Assembly: GCA_030148705.1 (NCBI GenBank)
Contig: JASBSY010000022.1
Location: 1-64,000 of the forward strand
DNA from: Pukyongia sp.
GTDB lineage: Bacteria > Bacteroidota > Bacteroidia > Flavobacteriales > Flavobacteriaceae
Reading direction: 5' to 3'
DNA: 64,000 nt
Shown piece by piece: positions 8,070-16,571 of this stretch. A program made the position numbers and the translations under genes. Within the stretch, counting starts at the first letter, position 1; each line of letters opens with the position of its first letter. The notes beneath the pieces are model-generated. The model was given only the letters and a program-made list of their open reading frames with translations. It searched no databases and was not told where the DNA came from.

Positions 8070-8909
8070 ATGAAAAACGTACTCCTACCTACAGACTTTT
8101 CGAAGAATTCATTAAACGCCATAGATTATGCCATGAATTTTTTCCGAAACTGGGAATGCAACTTTTATATACTCAATGTTCAGAAAATTTCGGAATACAT
8201 AAGCGATGATCTGGTAGCGGGTTCAAAAACAGATTCAATTTACGACAGCATTGCCAGCGATAACAAAAAACTTATTAATGAATTAGTCAAAAAATTGAGT
8301 AAGCAGCACAAAACGCAAGCCTATACTTTTCATGGATTATTTGATTACGACGATTTTATTTCGGCTGTAGATCAGGCAATAAAATTTCATGCAATAGATC
8401 TTATTATCATGGGAACCAACGGCGCAACCGGCGCAAATGAAGTGCTCTTTGGAAGTAATACGCTGCGTGTTATTCGCAATATTTCATGCCCCACGCTAAC
8501 TATTCCCGAACACTATACCTTCACCCCTATTAAGAGCGCGATGTTCTCATTTCAGGACCCTAAGAATTTTTCCTTACATGCGGTTCGTGTTTTTACCGAG
8601 TTGCTGCGTATGCATCAATGCGAATTAAACGTACTGGAGATCGATGAAACGGCCAAGGGTATCCCTCAAAAAAAGGACAATAAAATTCTACGGAAGCTAT
8701 TCCCACAGACCAAGTACTCTTACTACTTAGTAAATTCAATTCCGGGACATTTGGCAGTGAACACCGCAGCACAATTTCTAAAAGTAGATATACACGCCTT
8801 ATTCGTTGAAAAAGAACCCTTACTTGACCGACTGCTTTTCGGGTCAGCAAATTCTTCCGCACTATATCGTACCTCAATCCCCCTACTCTTCCTTGCTCGA
8901 ATTAATTAG
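8070..8909 (+). CDS. universal stress protein, tandem Usp domains
   Basis: The 279-residue cytoplasmic protein has two UspA domains in one chain. The first opens with MKNVLLPTDFSKNSLNA and keeps the ATP-binding loop as GTNG-x9-GSNT (around residues 112-128), so nucleotide binding is likely in that half. The second domain (from about 150) is diverged and has lost the loop. It is one of four such genes in the window and is preceded by site A. The 3' end overlaps by 4 bp the convergent dehydrogenase gene. By analogy with Usp proteins in hypoxia regulons it probably helps survival under low energy. The exact task is unknown. Confidence 0.9.
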   Translation: MKNVLLPTDFSKNSLNAIDYAMNFFRNWECNFYILNVQKISEYISDDLVAGSKTDSIYDSIASDNKKLINELVKKLSKQHKTQAYTFHGLFDYDDFISAVDQAIKFHAIDLIIMGTNGATGANEVLFGSNTLRVIRNISCPTLTIPEHYTFTPIKSAMFSFQDPKNFSLHAVRVFTELLRMHQCELNVLEIDETAKGIPQKKDNKILRKLFPQTKYSYYLVNSIPGHLAVNTAAQFLKVDIHALFVEKEPLLDRLLFGSANSSALYRTSIPLLFLARIN

Positions 8910-9895
8910 AAAAGTTCGTTCTTCGAGGGTACTCCGTTGTCCCAGGCATTAAAATTTTCTATGGTAGTTGAAGCGATATTCTTTAGAGCCTCTTTCGTGG
9001 CAAATGCCTGATGTGGAGTTAGCAGTACTTTTGGATGCTGCAGGAGCTGTTGCAATATTGAGTCATCAGGAGTGTTTTGAGGCCGGTCATAAAAGAACAC
9101 ACCGTGTTCATGCTCGTAAACGTCGGTGGCATAGCCCGCAATTCTTTTGGAATCTAAAGCATTGAGGACAGCTTCCGTTTTTACGATAGCTCCTCGAGCC
9201 ACATTTACAAGGATTGGTTTTTTCTTAAGCTGCTTGATATATTCTTCATCGAATAAATGGTGCGTGTGTTGCGTTAAGGGAAGACAGATGAAAATGATCT
9301 CGGCTTCCTTTGCCATCAATTCTTTAGTTAGGTATTTTACTTTGTAGTCCGAAATTAGTTGCTCATTAGCGTGAAGGTCGTTCGCGAGGATATTACAACC
9401 AAATCCGTGCAATATTTTAACGATTATACTGCCTATTTTCCCTGTTCCCATGACACCTGCAGTCTTATTGTTTAAATCGAATCCGATTAAATCATCCAAT
9501 AGGAAGTTATTGGCACGAGTTTGATTCTGGGCTAAATTTATCTTTCTGTTGTAAGTTAAAAGCAAGGCTAATGCGTGCTCCGCTATAGCATAAGGTGAAT
9601 AATCGGGTGAATTAGCTACCCGAATCCCTCTCCTGGCGGCAGTTTTCAAACTTATATTGTCGTAACCGGCAGACCGGAGTGTAATAAATTTTACTCCAAA
9701 ATCACCAAGTTTTTCAAGGATAAGACTTGAGGCATCGTCTGCAGAGAAAATTGAAACTCCTTCATAATTAATAGCCTTCATTGCGGTAACCGACGTAAGC
9801 CGTTCTTCGGTGTAATTGATGATGTGCCTCCCATTGTTCATGGCTTCTAAAAGAGGCACCTCAAACGGCTTGGCACTGTATACAAGGATCTTCAT
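8906..9895 (-). CDS. D-2-hydroxyacid dehydrogenase (D-lactate dehydrogenase-like)
   Basis: The 329 residues form the NAD-dependent D-isomer-specific 2-hydroxyacid dehydrogenase fold. The nucleotide-binding loop is GVMGTGKIG (about 147-155). Catalytic Arg lies in NVARGAIV, Glu in ATDVYEHE, and His in LTPHQAFATKEA. The motif set and the SPDYSPYAIAEHALAL segment are those of fermentative D-lactate dehydrogenases, reducing pyruvate to D-lactate with NADH. It starts 5 bp after the lipoprotein gene at 9901-10539 and overlaps the usp gene at its 3' end. A fermentative enzyme here fits the low-oxygen theme, though its own promoter has no site of the shared kind. Confidence 0.85.
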   Translation of the reverse strand: MKILVYSAKPFEVPLLEAMNNGRHIINYTEERLTSVTAMKAINYEGVSIFSADDASSLILEKLGDFGVKFITLRSAGYDNISLKTAARRGIRVANSPDYSPYAIAEHALALLLTYNRKINLAQNQTRANNFLLDDLIGFDLNNKTAGVMGTGKIGSIIVKILHGFGCNILANDLHANEQLISDYKVKYLTKELMAKEAEIIFICLPLTQHTHHLFDEEYIKQLKKKPILVNVARGAIVKTEAVLNALDSKRIAGYATDVYEHEHGVFFYDRPQNTPDDSILQQLLQHPKVLLTPHQAFATKEALKNIASTTIENFNAWDNGVPSKNELF

Positions 9896-9900
9896 TAGGA

Positions 9901-10539
9901 TTATAATACTAAGAGATTATTGCCGTGAAGTGAGTCCATAAGAATCTTTATATAGGCGCTTATATTGCGGTTTACTTTATCGGCATCGATTACTTCAATT
10001 TCACCTCGCCACAGTAATTCACGTTCCTTACCGGGACATATGCAATACAGTGAAGTTTCGGTTTTATAAACCTGATAACGTTCCTGTTGTTCTTTAAAAT
10101 ATAAGTGTAAGTTCTCATTAAAATAATCCCTGTAACTCTGGGAGTATTTAGTAAAGTTGCGGTAGCTGTCTACTGCAGTAAATCTGCTTTCACTTCCCGT
10201 GACTTTTGTAAATAAGACGGTATCGAAGCCTGCCTCCAGAAGCCGCTGCTCTATATTATCGAGCTGAGCCTGCGACTTACTGTTATCTGTAAATGAGTTT
10301 TCAAAAAAATCGATGCTTTTAACGGCTATCACTCCTTTATCCTCCAACGCTTCTGCCATTCGTTTCTCAAAAGTTCTCCTTATTTCATTATCGGCCGAAA
10401 TACCAACCACCAACACCTTGGTTGCCTGGAAATACTCCGTATCCGGATTTTTATACTCCTGTACCAGTTTGGCAGATCCGCAACTGCTTAACAGTAACAT
10501 GCTAATTAAAAGGCTGATTCTTGCAATGACTGTATTCAT
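9901..10539 (-). CDS. hypothetical lipoprotein upstream of D-lactate dehydrogenase
   Basis: The 212 residues begin with a lipoprotein signal ending LLLSSCGSAK (Cys at residue 20). The following VQEYKNPDTEYFQATKVLVVGIS and a C-terminal KVNRNISAYIKILMDSL recall a group of small Bacteroidetes lipoproteins related to DUF4136, but I am not sure of the family. The gene is 5 bp upstream of the dehydrogenase and the two should be co-transcribed. The region upstream (10540-10653) shows no FNR-like site and no clear -7 box. Confidence 0.7.
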   Translation of the reverse strand: MNTVIARISLLISMLLLSSCGSAKLVQEYKNPDTEYFQATKVLVVGISADNEIRRTFEKRMAEALEDKGVIAVKSIDFFENSFTDNSKSQAQLDNIEQRLLEAGFDTVLFTKVTGSESRFTAVDSYRNFTKYSQSYRDYFNENLHLYFKEQQERYQVYKTETSLYCICPGKERELLWRGEIEVIDADKVNRNISAYIKILMDSLHGNNLLVL

Positions 10540-10653
10540 AATCTATTGTTTATATAATTATTGAAAATGGCTTGAATGGGTTCCGGCAGTCTCAATCTCA
10601 GATTCACTGCAAAGTCCTTCATAGATGCGTTTAGATATCACTATAAATAAGAA

Positions 10654-11091
10654 TCATAATGACTTTTCCTGCTTTCTTTTTCTCATTATTTCTATCATCA
10701 TATTAAAGATGGTTTGTTTGGTTTGTTTGATATCGTTCTGCAGCCTATTGGTACTATCCATCAGCTGATAATGTTTCGTTTTATAATCGAATAATTCATT
10801 GGGCACATCATTATCATCTGTTAGTACTTGCAGATTTGCAGCGTGCCTTTTGAATTCTGTCAATAAGCTTTCGGTGCGATTATCGAGCGCATTCAGGTCT
10901 GTGCCAATTTGTTCGGCTACTTCAAAGGGTTTCCCATAATAGGCGCCTAAAATATTTTCAACAACCAGGTCTTTTAAAAAACGGAGTTCATCCCGTATAA
11001 ATTCTAATTCTGAAACAAAGGCTAATACATCCCTGTGTAAGCCTTTGGTGTCTCTCCATTCTTTGTAGGTATATTGTAATTTCGGTTTCAT
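10654..11091 (-). CDS. hypothetical coiled-coil protein
   Basis: The 145-residue soluble, mostly helical protein has heptad-like patterns (ELEFIRDELRFLKDLVVEN; STNRLQNDIKQTKQTIFNMM) and a basic C-terminus (RKRKQEK). I do not recognise a family. It is the first convincing gene downstream of promoter site B and so is a candidate member of the shared regulon, which would be the only functional clue. The predicted leader would be long (about 160 nt). Confidence 0.65.
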   Translation of the reverse strand: MKPKLQYTYKEWRDTKGLHRDVLAFVSELEFIRDELRFLKDLVVENILGAYYGKPFEVAEQIGTDLNALDNRTESLLTEFKRHAANLQVLTDDNDVPNELFDYKTKHYQLMDSTNRLQNDIKQTKQTIFNMMIEIMRKRKQEKSL

Positions 11092-11257
11092 TCTAATCGA
11101 ATTATAAAAAAGACAGAAAGCAGTTCCTCACCACATACATTCTGGCTTTAGGTGAAAGAGACTCGAATAGCCCCAATCGAAGTGTGTTCTTCACTTTGGA
11201 ATTATTGATGTTCTTATCACAGCGCTGCACTTTGATGCGTTTTTCATTGGCTATAGC

Positions 11258-11300
11258 CCAATTTAGTGCACCTGACCGTGATTGGAAATGACAATTATCA
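11258..11300 (-). promoter_or_regulatory. FNR-like palindrome plus -7 box (site B)
   Basis: On the minus strand TGATAATTGTCA occupies 11300-11289 (centre 11294.5) and TAAATTGG occupies 11265-11258 (centre 11261.5), again 33 bp apart. The predicted start is near 11254. The next good gene begins at 11091, so this promoter has a longer leader than the other six, or feeds a small product I could not define. Confidence 0.6.
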
Positions 11301-11368
11301 GTTTTGCCACTTCCCACTAAAGAGGCGGTTTCGTTCAGCCGCGAAAGTATCTATAACAACTATGCTAT

Positions 11369-12739
11369 TTATACCCTAATCGTTTCAATGCTATTTAACT
11401 TTGGGATAGTAACCTTCCAGCCATATTCGTCGTCTATCTTCAGCCGTAAAGCATCCAATGCAGTTGGCTCTCCGTGAATAAGAAAGATATTTTCAGGGAT
11501 ATTCTTAATGGTAGACAGCCAGTTTATAATACCTTGTTGATCCGCATGTGCCGAAAGATTTTCAATGTGTTCTACCGTGGCTTCAACCGGATAATACTTA
11601 CCAAAGAACTTAAGTTCGGCAGCGCCTTCCATTAGCTGTCGACCCCGCGTACCCTCAGCCTGATACCCCACCAGCAGAACAGTTGTATTCGTATTACCGA
11701 TAAGCTGTTTTAAGTAGGTAAGTACTCGACCTCCGGTGATCATTCCACTTCCCGCGATTACTATTTTAGGGCGTGGATCATCTATTGTTTCCCAGGTTTT
11801 CCTATAAGATTTAATAATGTTCATCCGGTGTTTCATGGCGGTGAACTCGTTAGGAGGGATTTTATGCCAATCGGCAAATCGTTCAAAAACTCCCAGCACA
11901 TTATTACCCATAGGACTGTCGATAAAAATAGGCAGCTTGGGTATCCGACCTTCGTTGTATAACTTCCACAACAGGAACATTAAAGTTTGTAAGCGCTCTA
12001 CGGCAAAAGAGGGGATTATCAAATCTCCGCGATTGTGGATGGTATGGTTTATCAGTCCGATTAGTTTATCTGAAACACTTTCCTGTGGATGTAATTTGTT
12101 GCCATAGGTGCTTTCAAGAAAGAGATAATCGGCCCATTGTGGCCTTTGAGGTGGGTACAATAACAAATCTTCCTCCCTTCCTATATCCCCGGAAAAAACG
12201 AAGGTTTTTCCGTATAGTTCCAATTCGATGAAGGTAGCTCCTATAATATGTCCGTTATACCTGAAGCGATATCTGATTTGCGCGCTAATGTTCTGCCATG
12301 AATCTTTCTCCACCGGAACGAACAGCTCGATGGTTCGTTCGGCATCTTTTACCGTATAGAAAGGAAGTGCCGGGCGGTGACGGGAATAGTTCTCTTCATT
12401 GGCTCGTTTAGCATCCTCTTCGTTGATCTTAGCGCTATCCAGGAGTATTATTTTGGTAATTTCCATGGTAGGTGCAGTCCCGAATACGGTTCCGTTAAAT
12501 CCCTGTCTCACCAATCTTGGCAAGTAACCGGTATGGTCTAAATGACCATGGGTGAGTAATACAGTATCAATTGTTGAAGCTTTAAAGGGTAAATCCTGCC
12601 AATTTAACTCTCTAAGTTCTTTCAGGCCCTGGAACATACCACAATCAATGAGAATGTTCCGCTCGGGAGTCTCGATCAAGAATTTAGATCCCGTAACGGT
12701 TCCCGCGGCCCCCAAAAAATGAACTTTTATCTCTTTCAA
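11369..12739 (-). CDS. MBL-fold beta-CASP RNA metallohydrolase
   Basis: The 456 residues form a metallo-beta-lactamase domain followed by a beta-CASP insert, as in CPSF73/YSH1-like ribonucleases. The N-terminus VHFLGAAGTVTGSKF and the zinc motif LTHGHLDH (His64, His66, Asp68, His69) are typical, FSGDIGRE supplies another ligand, and LSAHADQQG near residue 395 is the C-terminal motif. It likely cuts RNA. The start is a TTG at 12737-12739, one base after the stop of the upstream gene; no ATG fits and the domain begins at once, so I trust it. It is the third gene of the usp/ATP-cone operon read from site C. Confidence 0.88.
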   Translation of the reverse strand: MKEIKVHFLGAAGTVTGSKFLIETPERNILIDCGMFQGLKELRELNWQDLPFKASTIDTVLLTHGHLDHTGYLPRLVRQGFNGTVFGTAPTMEITKIILLDSAKINEEDAKRANEENYSRHRPALPFYTVKDAERTIELFVPVEKDSWQNISAQIRYRFRYNGHIIGATFIELELYGKTFVFSGDIGREEDLLLYPPQRPQWADYLFLESTYGNKLHPQESVSDKLIGLINHTIHNRGDLIIPSFAVERLQTLMFLLWKLYNEGRIPKLPIFIDSPMGNNVLGVFERFADWHKIPPNEFTAMKHRMNIIKSYRKTWETIDDPRPKIVIAGSGMITGGRVLTYLKQLIGNTNTTVLLVGYQAEGTRGRQLMEGAAELKFFGKYYPVEATVEHIENLSAHADQQGIINWLSTIKNIPENIFLIHGEPTALDALRLKIDDEYGWKVTIPKLNSIETIRV

Positions 12740-12740
12740 A

Positions 12741-13577
12741 TTAATTTGCGTTACAGAGCATCGAAATTTCCTTTAATATCCCGGACTTTCTTTTCTCCGA
12801 TATCCCAAGATGATCGAGGTAAAAGACGTCCTTCAACAGCTGACGGCAGAGTACGATATCCCTGCTCAATAAGAATTGTTTTTCTCTATTGGTGAGCAAG
12901 GTGGATACGGTTATGGGGTACAAAGCCAGACGATCGATGCGATCCTTTAGTCCGTTATCCCTAGGATGATCCCAGCTGAGCAAGTATAGTCCTACACAGT
13001 TTCCATAGGTAATGGCATCGGTTGTAAAGCGCGTATTGGTTACAACCCATCCTTCATTGGGACGTCCTTCCAAATTTGTATACTGGTCTATAATATCGAG
13101 ATAGCGCGACTGGATATACAAGGGCACCTTTACATTACAGGTGTTGGATTTTTCACCGTGAAACTTACATTCTGCGATAATATGTTCTCCATTCTTCGTG
13201 GCAATTACATCCACTTCATGCGAAACACATTTCCCCTGCATAATCTTCCCAACCTTGACCTTATAACCCGCATAGGTCAACAATGCCCCAATAAACTTTT
13301 CGAAGGGAAAACCCGTGGGACCTAGTTCGTAGATGGCCTTCTTTAGTTTGTATTTGGAGGCGTAAACAGATTTACTCTTTTTTAGCAAGGCAAAGGCCCG
13401 GTTGTAGATCTCGCGGGTAGATATTCCCTGGTATAACTCGGAAAGAACGGCTTCCATTATGGTGTCGACGGTATGGGCATCGGCGCCACTTCTGGACAAA
13501 CTATTGCGAAGTTTATCATTCGAGAAAGCAACCCGGTCGCCCGATGACTTTACGATTGTAACAGTCTCCTCTTTCAT
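12741..13577 (-). CDS. ATP-cone plus Mrr-like restriction endonuclease domain protein
   Basis: Residues 1-90 form an ATP-cone (TIVKSSGDRVAFSNDKLRNSL, then KYKLKKAIYELGPTGFPFEKF), the nucleotide-sensing module of ribonucleotide reductases and NrdR. Residues 95-200 look like a PD-(D/E)xK nuclease of the Mrr type, with Asp123 in HEVDVIA and Glu136/Lys138 in AECK. The C-terminal 80 residues are helical. The combination suggests a nuclease controlled by ATP/dATP level. It starts 5 bp after the Usp gene and ends 1 bp before the beta-CASP gene, so the three form one operon. Whether it cuts DNA or RNA, or only binds, is not visible. Confidence 0.8.
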   Translation of the reverse strand: MKEETVTIVKSSGDRVAFSNDKLRNSLSRSGADAHTVDTIMEAVLSELYQGISTREIYNRAFALLKKSKSVYASKYKLKKAIYELGPTGFPFEKFIGALLTYAGYKVKVGKIMQGKCVSHEVDVIATKNGEHIIAECKFHGEKSNTCNVKVPLYIQSRYLDIIDQYTNLEGRPNEGWVVTNTRFTTDAITYGNCVGLYLLSWDHPRDNGLKDRIDRLALYPITVSTLLTNREKQFLLSRDIVLCRQLLKDVFYLDHLGISEKRKSGILKEISMLCNAN

Positions 13578-13582
13578 AAAAC

Positions 13583-14434
13583 TTAGTTTCGAAGGTCATG
13601 AAGCGCCAGCACAGGTACTTTAGCTGTTAAGCCCAGTTCCTTTACCATTGGCTTTGAAAAGATAGATCCGAAAAATGCGTGCTTTTTATTAATAAAGGCT
13701 ATCATTTCACTATTTCTGCTTTGTATGAATAAATTAAGGCCCGTTTGCACATCGGTATTCTTAAGATAATGAAAGCTGTAATCTAAACCATCAAAGCACT
13801 CTTCCAGCAAAGCCTTCCGCTCCTTTTGCTCTTTAGACAGGCTGTCTTCTTCCGAAATGTGCAGAATCCTGATCGGGGCATTGGTGATTTTTGAAATTTC
13901 ATAAAGGTGAATCAACTCCCTGCGTTTATAGTGGGTCTTAAAGCTGGTAGGAAACACGATTTCATTAGGCTCATTAAAAACTACATTTGCAGGAATCATT
14001 AGCACGGGACAGTTCCTTACCTTTTCCATAAAATCAATGCTATTACTTCCCATCACGGTATTTACATCGTCTGTTTCACCTTTACTGGAAGCAATAACCA
14101 AATCTATATCCTTATCCTCTACCAGTTTAACAACCGCTTCGAGCGGTGTATTAAAGTCAGCTACAGTAAAATACGTATGATTTGAAGGGACATCGACAAT
14201 CTCTATTTGCTTTAATAATTTATGAAGCCCGTGTTCCGATTCCGTTTTTGCAGCTTCATATTTCTGTTCCCCGGGTTGAGGAGTTTTGAGATTATCCAGC
14301 ACAAAATCGTTGGTGCTAAAAGCATTGAGCAAATAAAAGTCCACTTCTTCATTTCTGTATAGTTCACTCGAATAGCGAACTGCATTCCAGGCATTTTTAG
14401 AGAAGTCGGTAGGTATTAATATTTTCTTTTTCAT
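13583..14434 (-). CDS. universal stress protein, tandem Usp domains
   Basis: The 283-residue protein opens MKKKILIPTDFSKNAWNA, the Usp domain start, and contains a second, more diverged domain after about residue 150. The nucleotide loop of the first domain reads SSKG-x9-GSNS, where the first Gly of the usual G-2x-G-9x-G(S/T) is Ser, so ATP binding is less sure than in the Usp genes at 8070 and 21281. It heads an operon with the ATP-cone nuclease-like gene and the beta-CASP gene. Promoter site C lies about 65 bp upstream of the start. Confidence 0.9.
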   Translation of the reverse strand: MKKKILIPTDFSKNAWNAVRYSSELYRNEEVDFYLLNAFSTNDFVLDNLKTPQPGEQKYEAAKTESEHGLHKLLKQIEIVDVPSNHTYFTVADFNTPLEAVVKLVEDKDIDLVIASSKGETDDVNTVMGSNSIDFMEKVRNCPVLMIPANVVFNEPNEIVFPTSFKTHYKRRELIHLYEISKITNAPIRILHISEEDSLSKEQKERKALLEECFDGLDYSFHYLKNTDVQTGLNLFIQSRNSEMIAFINKKHAFFGSIFSKPMVKELGLTAKVPVLALHDLRN

Positions 14435-14462
14435 TTTGAAGCGGGTGTAAAGTTCTATGTGA

Positions 14463-14505
14463 TAAATGTAATTCCACTGGCGGGCATTAACTATGACAAA
14501 TATCA
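14463..14505 (-). promoter_or_regulatory. FNR-like palindrome plus -7 box (site C)
   Basis: On the minus strand TGATATTTGTCA lies at 14505-14494 (centre 14499.5) and TACATTTA at 14470-14463 (centre 14466.5), 33 bp apart. The predicted start is near 14459, giving a leader of about 25 nt before the usp ATG at 14434. Confidence 0.75.
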
Positions 14506-14614
14506 GTTGGCTTTGGGAAGAATCATGAAGCGAATTAGGGTGTGTATTACCGGGTCCTTTACGGTGGCTTCCCTAAACAATCTTACAATTGCGTGATTTT
14601 TATAATTAATCTAT

Positions 14615-15451
14615 TTATTCGTGTAGTACCAAAAAAGGGATATGCAAATGATAGCTAATTCGTGCCAGCTGTGGTTTAAAGAGTATACGTTGAAAGAAAT
14701 TCAGGTTTTTTGCAATCATTGCTACCATATCGATTCGCATGGAACTGACAAACAATTGCAAGGCTTCTTCCAGCCTGGGGTTTTCGATTAGATGAAAACT
14801 ATGGGGTATCTCATTCAGTTGTTCTTTCAGAAGTTCCCGATTGAGGTGTTGAGAGTGATCCAAAGGAATTTGGGTTTGGGCCACCCGCAGCACTTTGATG
14901 GAGGATCCGTGCATACCACACACCCGCAGCAAGGTGCTCATAATCCTGGGTTCATAAGCCATATTAAAATCGGTTGGAAATCCAAGCGTGAGCGGAGTTT
15001 TAAAGCGGGCGTTCTCGGGTATCACCAGGATAGGACATTTTACCCGGGTAATTACTGCACAGGTTCTGCCACCGATTGTCTTTTCCTTTAGACCCGAGGC
15101 ACCTTTGGTTCCCATCACTATAAATTCTATCTGCTGTTTTGAGACGAACTCCCTAATTCCGTCGATGAAGGTCGCCTGAATAACGGTTTCGACAAAAAAG
15201 TGACGTGGATTTGAGCACAGCATACGTATACGACTCATCCACATCTTCATTTGGGTTTTCGCTTCTTTCGAAGCCTGCGGTAAGATGGTAACCCCGGCAC
15301 TGTAAACATCCCGTTCGTTGCGCATCTGCATACGACCTTCAATGTGAAGAAAATGAAATGTAATAGGTTCCTTTTCGAAAAATTGTAAGGCGAAAGACGT
15401 TGCATTCAACGCATTCTCAGAAAAATCGGTGGGTATTAAAATCCGGCGCAT
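14615..15451 (-). CDS. universal stress protein, tandem Usp domains
   Basis: I start this gene at the ATG at 15449-15451, which gives the standard opening MRRILIPTDFSENALNA. The longer frame adds 18 residues that overlap the promoter. The 278-residue product has two Usp domains. The first keeps GTKG-x9-GG, so the loop is near intact except that the usual Ser/Thr is Gly. The second half is diverged. It is a single-gene unit lying between the site C operon and the response regulator, and is driven from site D. The role is general stress survival, inferred from family and regulation. Confidence 0.9.
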   Translation of the reverse strand: MRRILIPTDFSENALNATSFALQFFEKEPITFHFLHIEGRMQMRNERDVYSAGVTILPQASKEAKTQMKMWMSRIRMLCSNPRHFFVETVIQATFIDGIREFVSKQQIEFIVMGTKGASGLKEKTIGGRTCAVITRVKCPILVIPENARFKTPLTLGFPTDFNMAYEPRIMSTLLRVCGMHGSSIKVLRVAQTQIPLDHSQHLNRELLKEQLNEIPHSFHLIENPRLEEALQLFVSSMRIDMVAMIAKNLNFFQRILFKPQLARISYHLHIPFLVLHE

Positions 15452-15468
15452 CGTACCATTTATTGTCG

Positions 15469-15511
15469 TAAAAGTATCAATGTTCAGCAGGCCGATATAT
15501 GACAAAAATCA
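15469..15511 (-). promoter_or_regulatory. FNR-like palindrome plus -7 box (site D)
   Basis: On the minus strand TGATTTTTGTCA lies at 15511-15500 (centre 15505.5) and TACTTTTA at 15476-15469 (centre 15472.5), 33 bp apart. The predicted start is near 15465, about 14 nt before the usp ATG at 15451, which supports that start choice. Confidence 0.75.
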
Positions 15512-15520
15512 GTTTACCGT

Positions 15521-16570
15521 TTATTCCACCTCTTCCAATGCCTCTAATTGCAGAATTCTAATATTCCGACCCTCAATCTCTATTAACCCGTTCTTTTTAA
15601 ACTCAGACAGCGTACGGATCAGGCTTTCGGTTGCTATCCCCGCCACACTGGCCAGGTCATTCCGTGAAATTCGTATAGTATCGTCAGTTCTCGGATTCAT
15701 TATTCGAACAAACTGCAGAATGGTTTGTGCTGTTTTCTTTCTAACCGAACTATAGGCCATCTGTATAAGCTGTTCCTTTATTTCAGAAATGTTCTCACTG
15801 AGCAGGTTCATCAATTCCAACGACACATTCCGGTTGATACCCAGAATTGCCTTAAGTTCATGCTTGGACATGCCGGCCAGTTTAACATCTTCCACGGCTG
15901 TGGCCGTCTCCTGATACGGGAAGTTGTCGGCAAAGGAAGTAAATCCTAAAAAATCATCGGGTTTGTAGAGGGCCGTAATCAGTTCCTTACCGCTTTCCAT
16001 CATTTTGTGATTTTTTACCACTCCTTCCAGGATAAGATAAATATTGTTCGAGGGGGCTGTTTCCCTGTAAATGATTTCTCCTTTTTTATAGCTGGTAATC
16101 ACCCCCGAATCATCGAACAGGTTCTTTAATTCATTGAGGTTACGGATTTCTACCGCTGCCTCTTTTTTTTTTGAGGGGTCGGTTCGCATCCGGGACAGTA
16201 ATTCGGCCTTGGCCAGGCGACTTTCTATGGCGCTTAGGAGTTCGTGCTCTTCAAAGGGCTTTGTAAGGTAATCATCGGCTCCCAGATCCATGCCCCGGCG
16301 TATCTCTTTATGCTCTGTTTTGGCCGACAAGAATATAAACGGGATATGTGTGGTTTCTGGATCGGCAGACAAGGCTTCCAACACTCCATACCCGTCTAAT
16401 TCGGGCATCATTATATCACAAATTATAATGTTGGGTAATTCTCTCTTAGCCACCTCCACCCCTATTTTTCCGTTAGGGGCCGTATACACCCGGTAGTTTT
16501 CGAGTTCTAATAACTCGGCGGTGTTTTCACGGAGGGCAGTATCATCTTCAATTAATAGTATCGTCTTCAT
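15521..16570 (-). CDS. response regulator with Crp/Fnr output domain
   Basis: The 349 residues combine three parts. Residues 1-120 are a receiver with acid pocket Asp9/Asp10, phospho-acceptor Asp52 (CDIMMPELDG), Ser82 and Lys104 (LTKPF). Residues about 150-260 are a cyclic-nucleotide-binding-like barrel (ITSYKKGEIIYRE, then ILEGVVKNHK). Residues 275-345 are a Crp-type winged helix (ISRNDLASVAGIATESLIRTL), whose recognition helix keeps the Glu315-x3-Arg319 pair that reads the TGA half-site in FNR and CRP. No N-terminal Cys cluster is present, so the input should be phosphorylation rather than an iron-sulfur cluster. It starts 1 bp after the kinase stop, hence one operon. It is the obvious candidate for binding sites A-G. 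Confidence 0.92.
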   Translation of the reverse strand: MKTILLIEDDTALRENTAELLELENYRVYTAPNGKIGVEVAKRELPNIIICDIMMPELDGYGVLEALSADPETTHIPFIFLSAKTEHKEIRRGMDLGADDYLTKPFEEHELLSAIESRLAKAELLSRMRTDPSKKKEAAVEIRNLNELKNLFDDSGVITSYKKGEIIYRETAPSNNIYLILEGVVKNHKMMESGKELITALYKPDDFLGFTSFADNFPYQETATAVEDVKLAGMSKHELKAILGINRNVSLELMNLLSENISEIKEQLIQMAYSSVRKKTAQTILQFVRIMNPRTDDTIRISRNDLASVAGIATESLIRTLSEFKKNGLIEIEGRNIRILQLEALEEVE

Positions 16571-16571
16571 C

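Noticed and set aside
11102-11317. A 71-codon open frame on the minus strand starting MGSGKTDNCHFQ.
   Set aside because: It contains site B and its -7 box, so the transcript expected from that promoter starts inside it. No family resemblance was seen. I treat it as non-coding.
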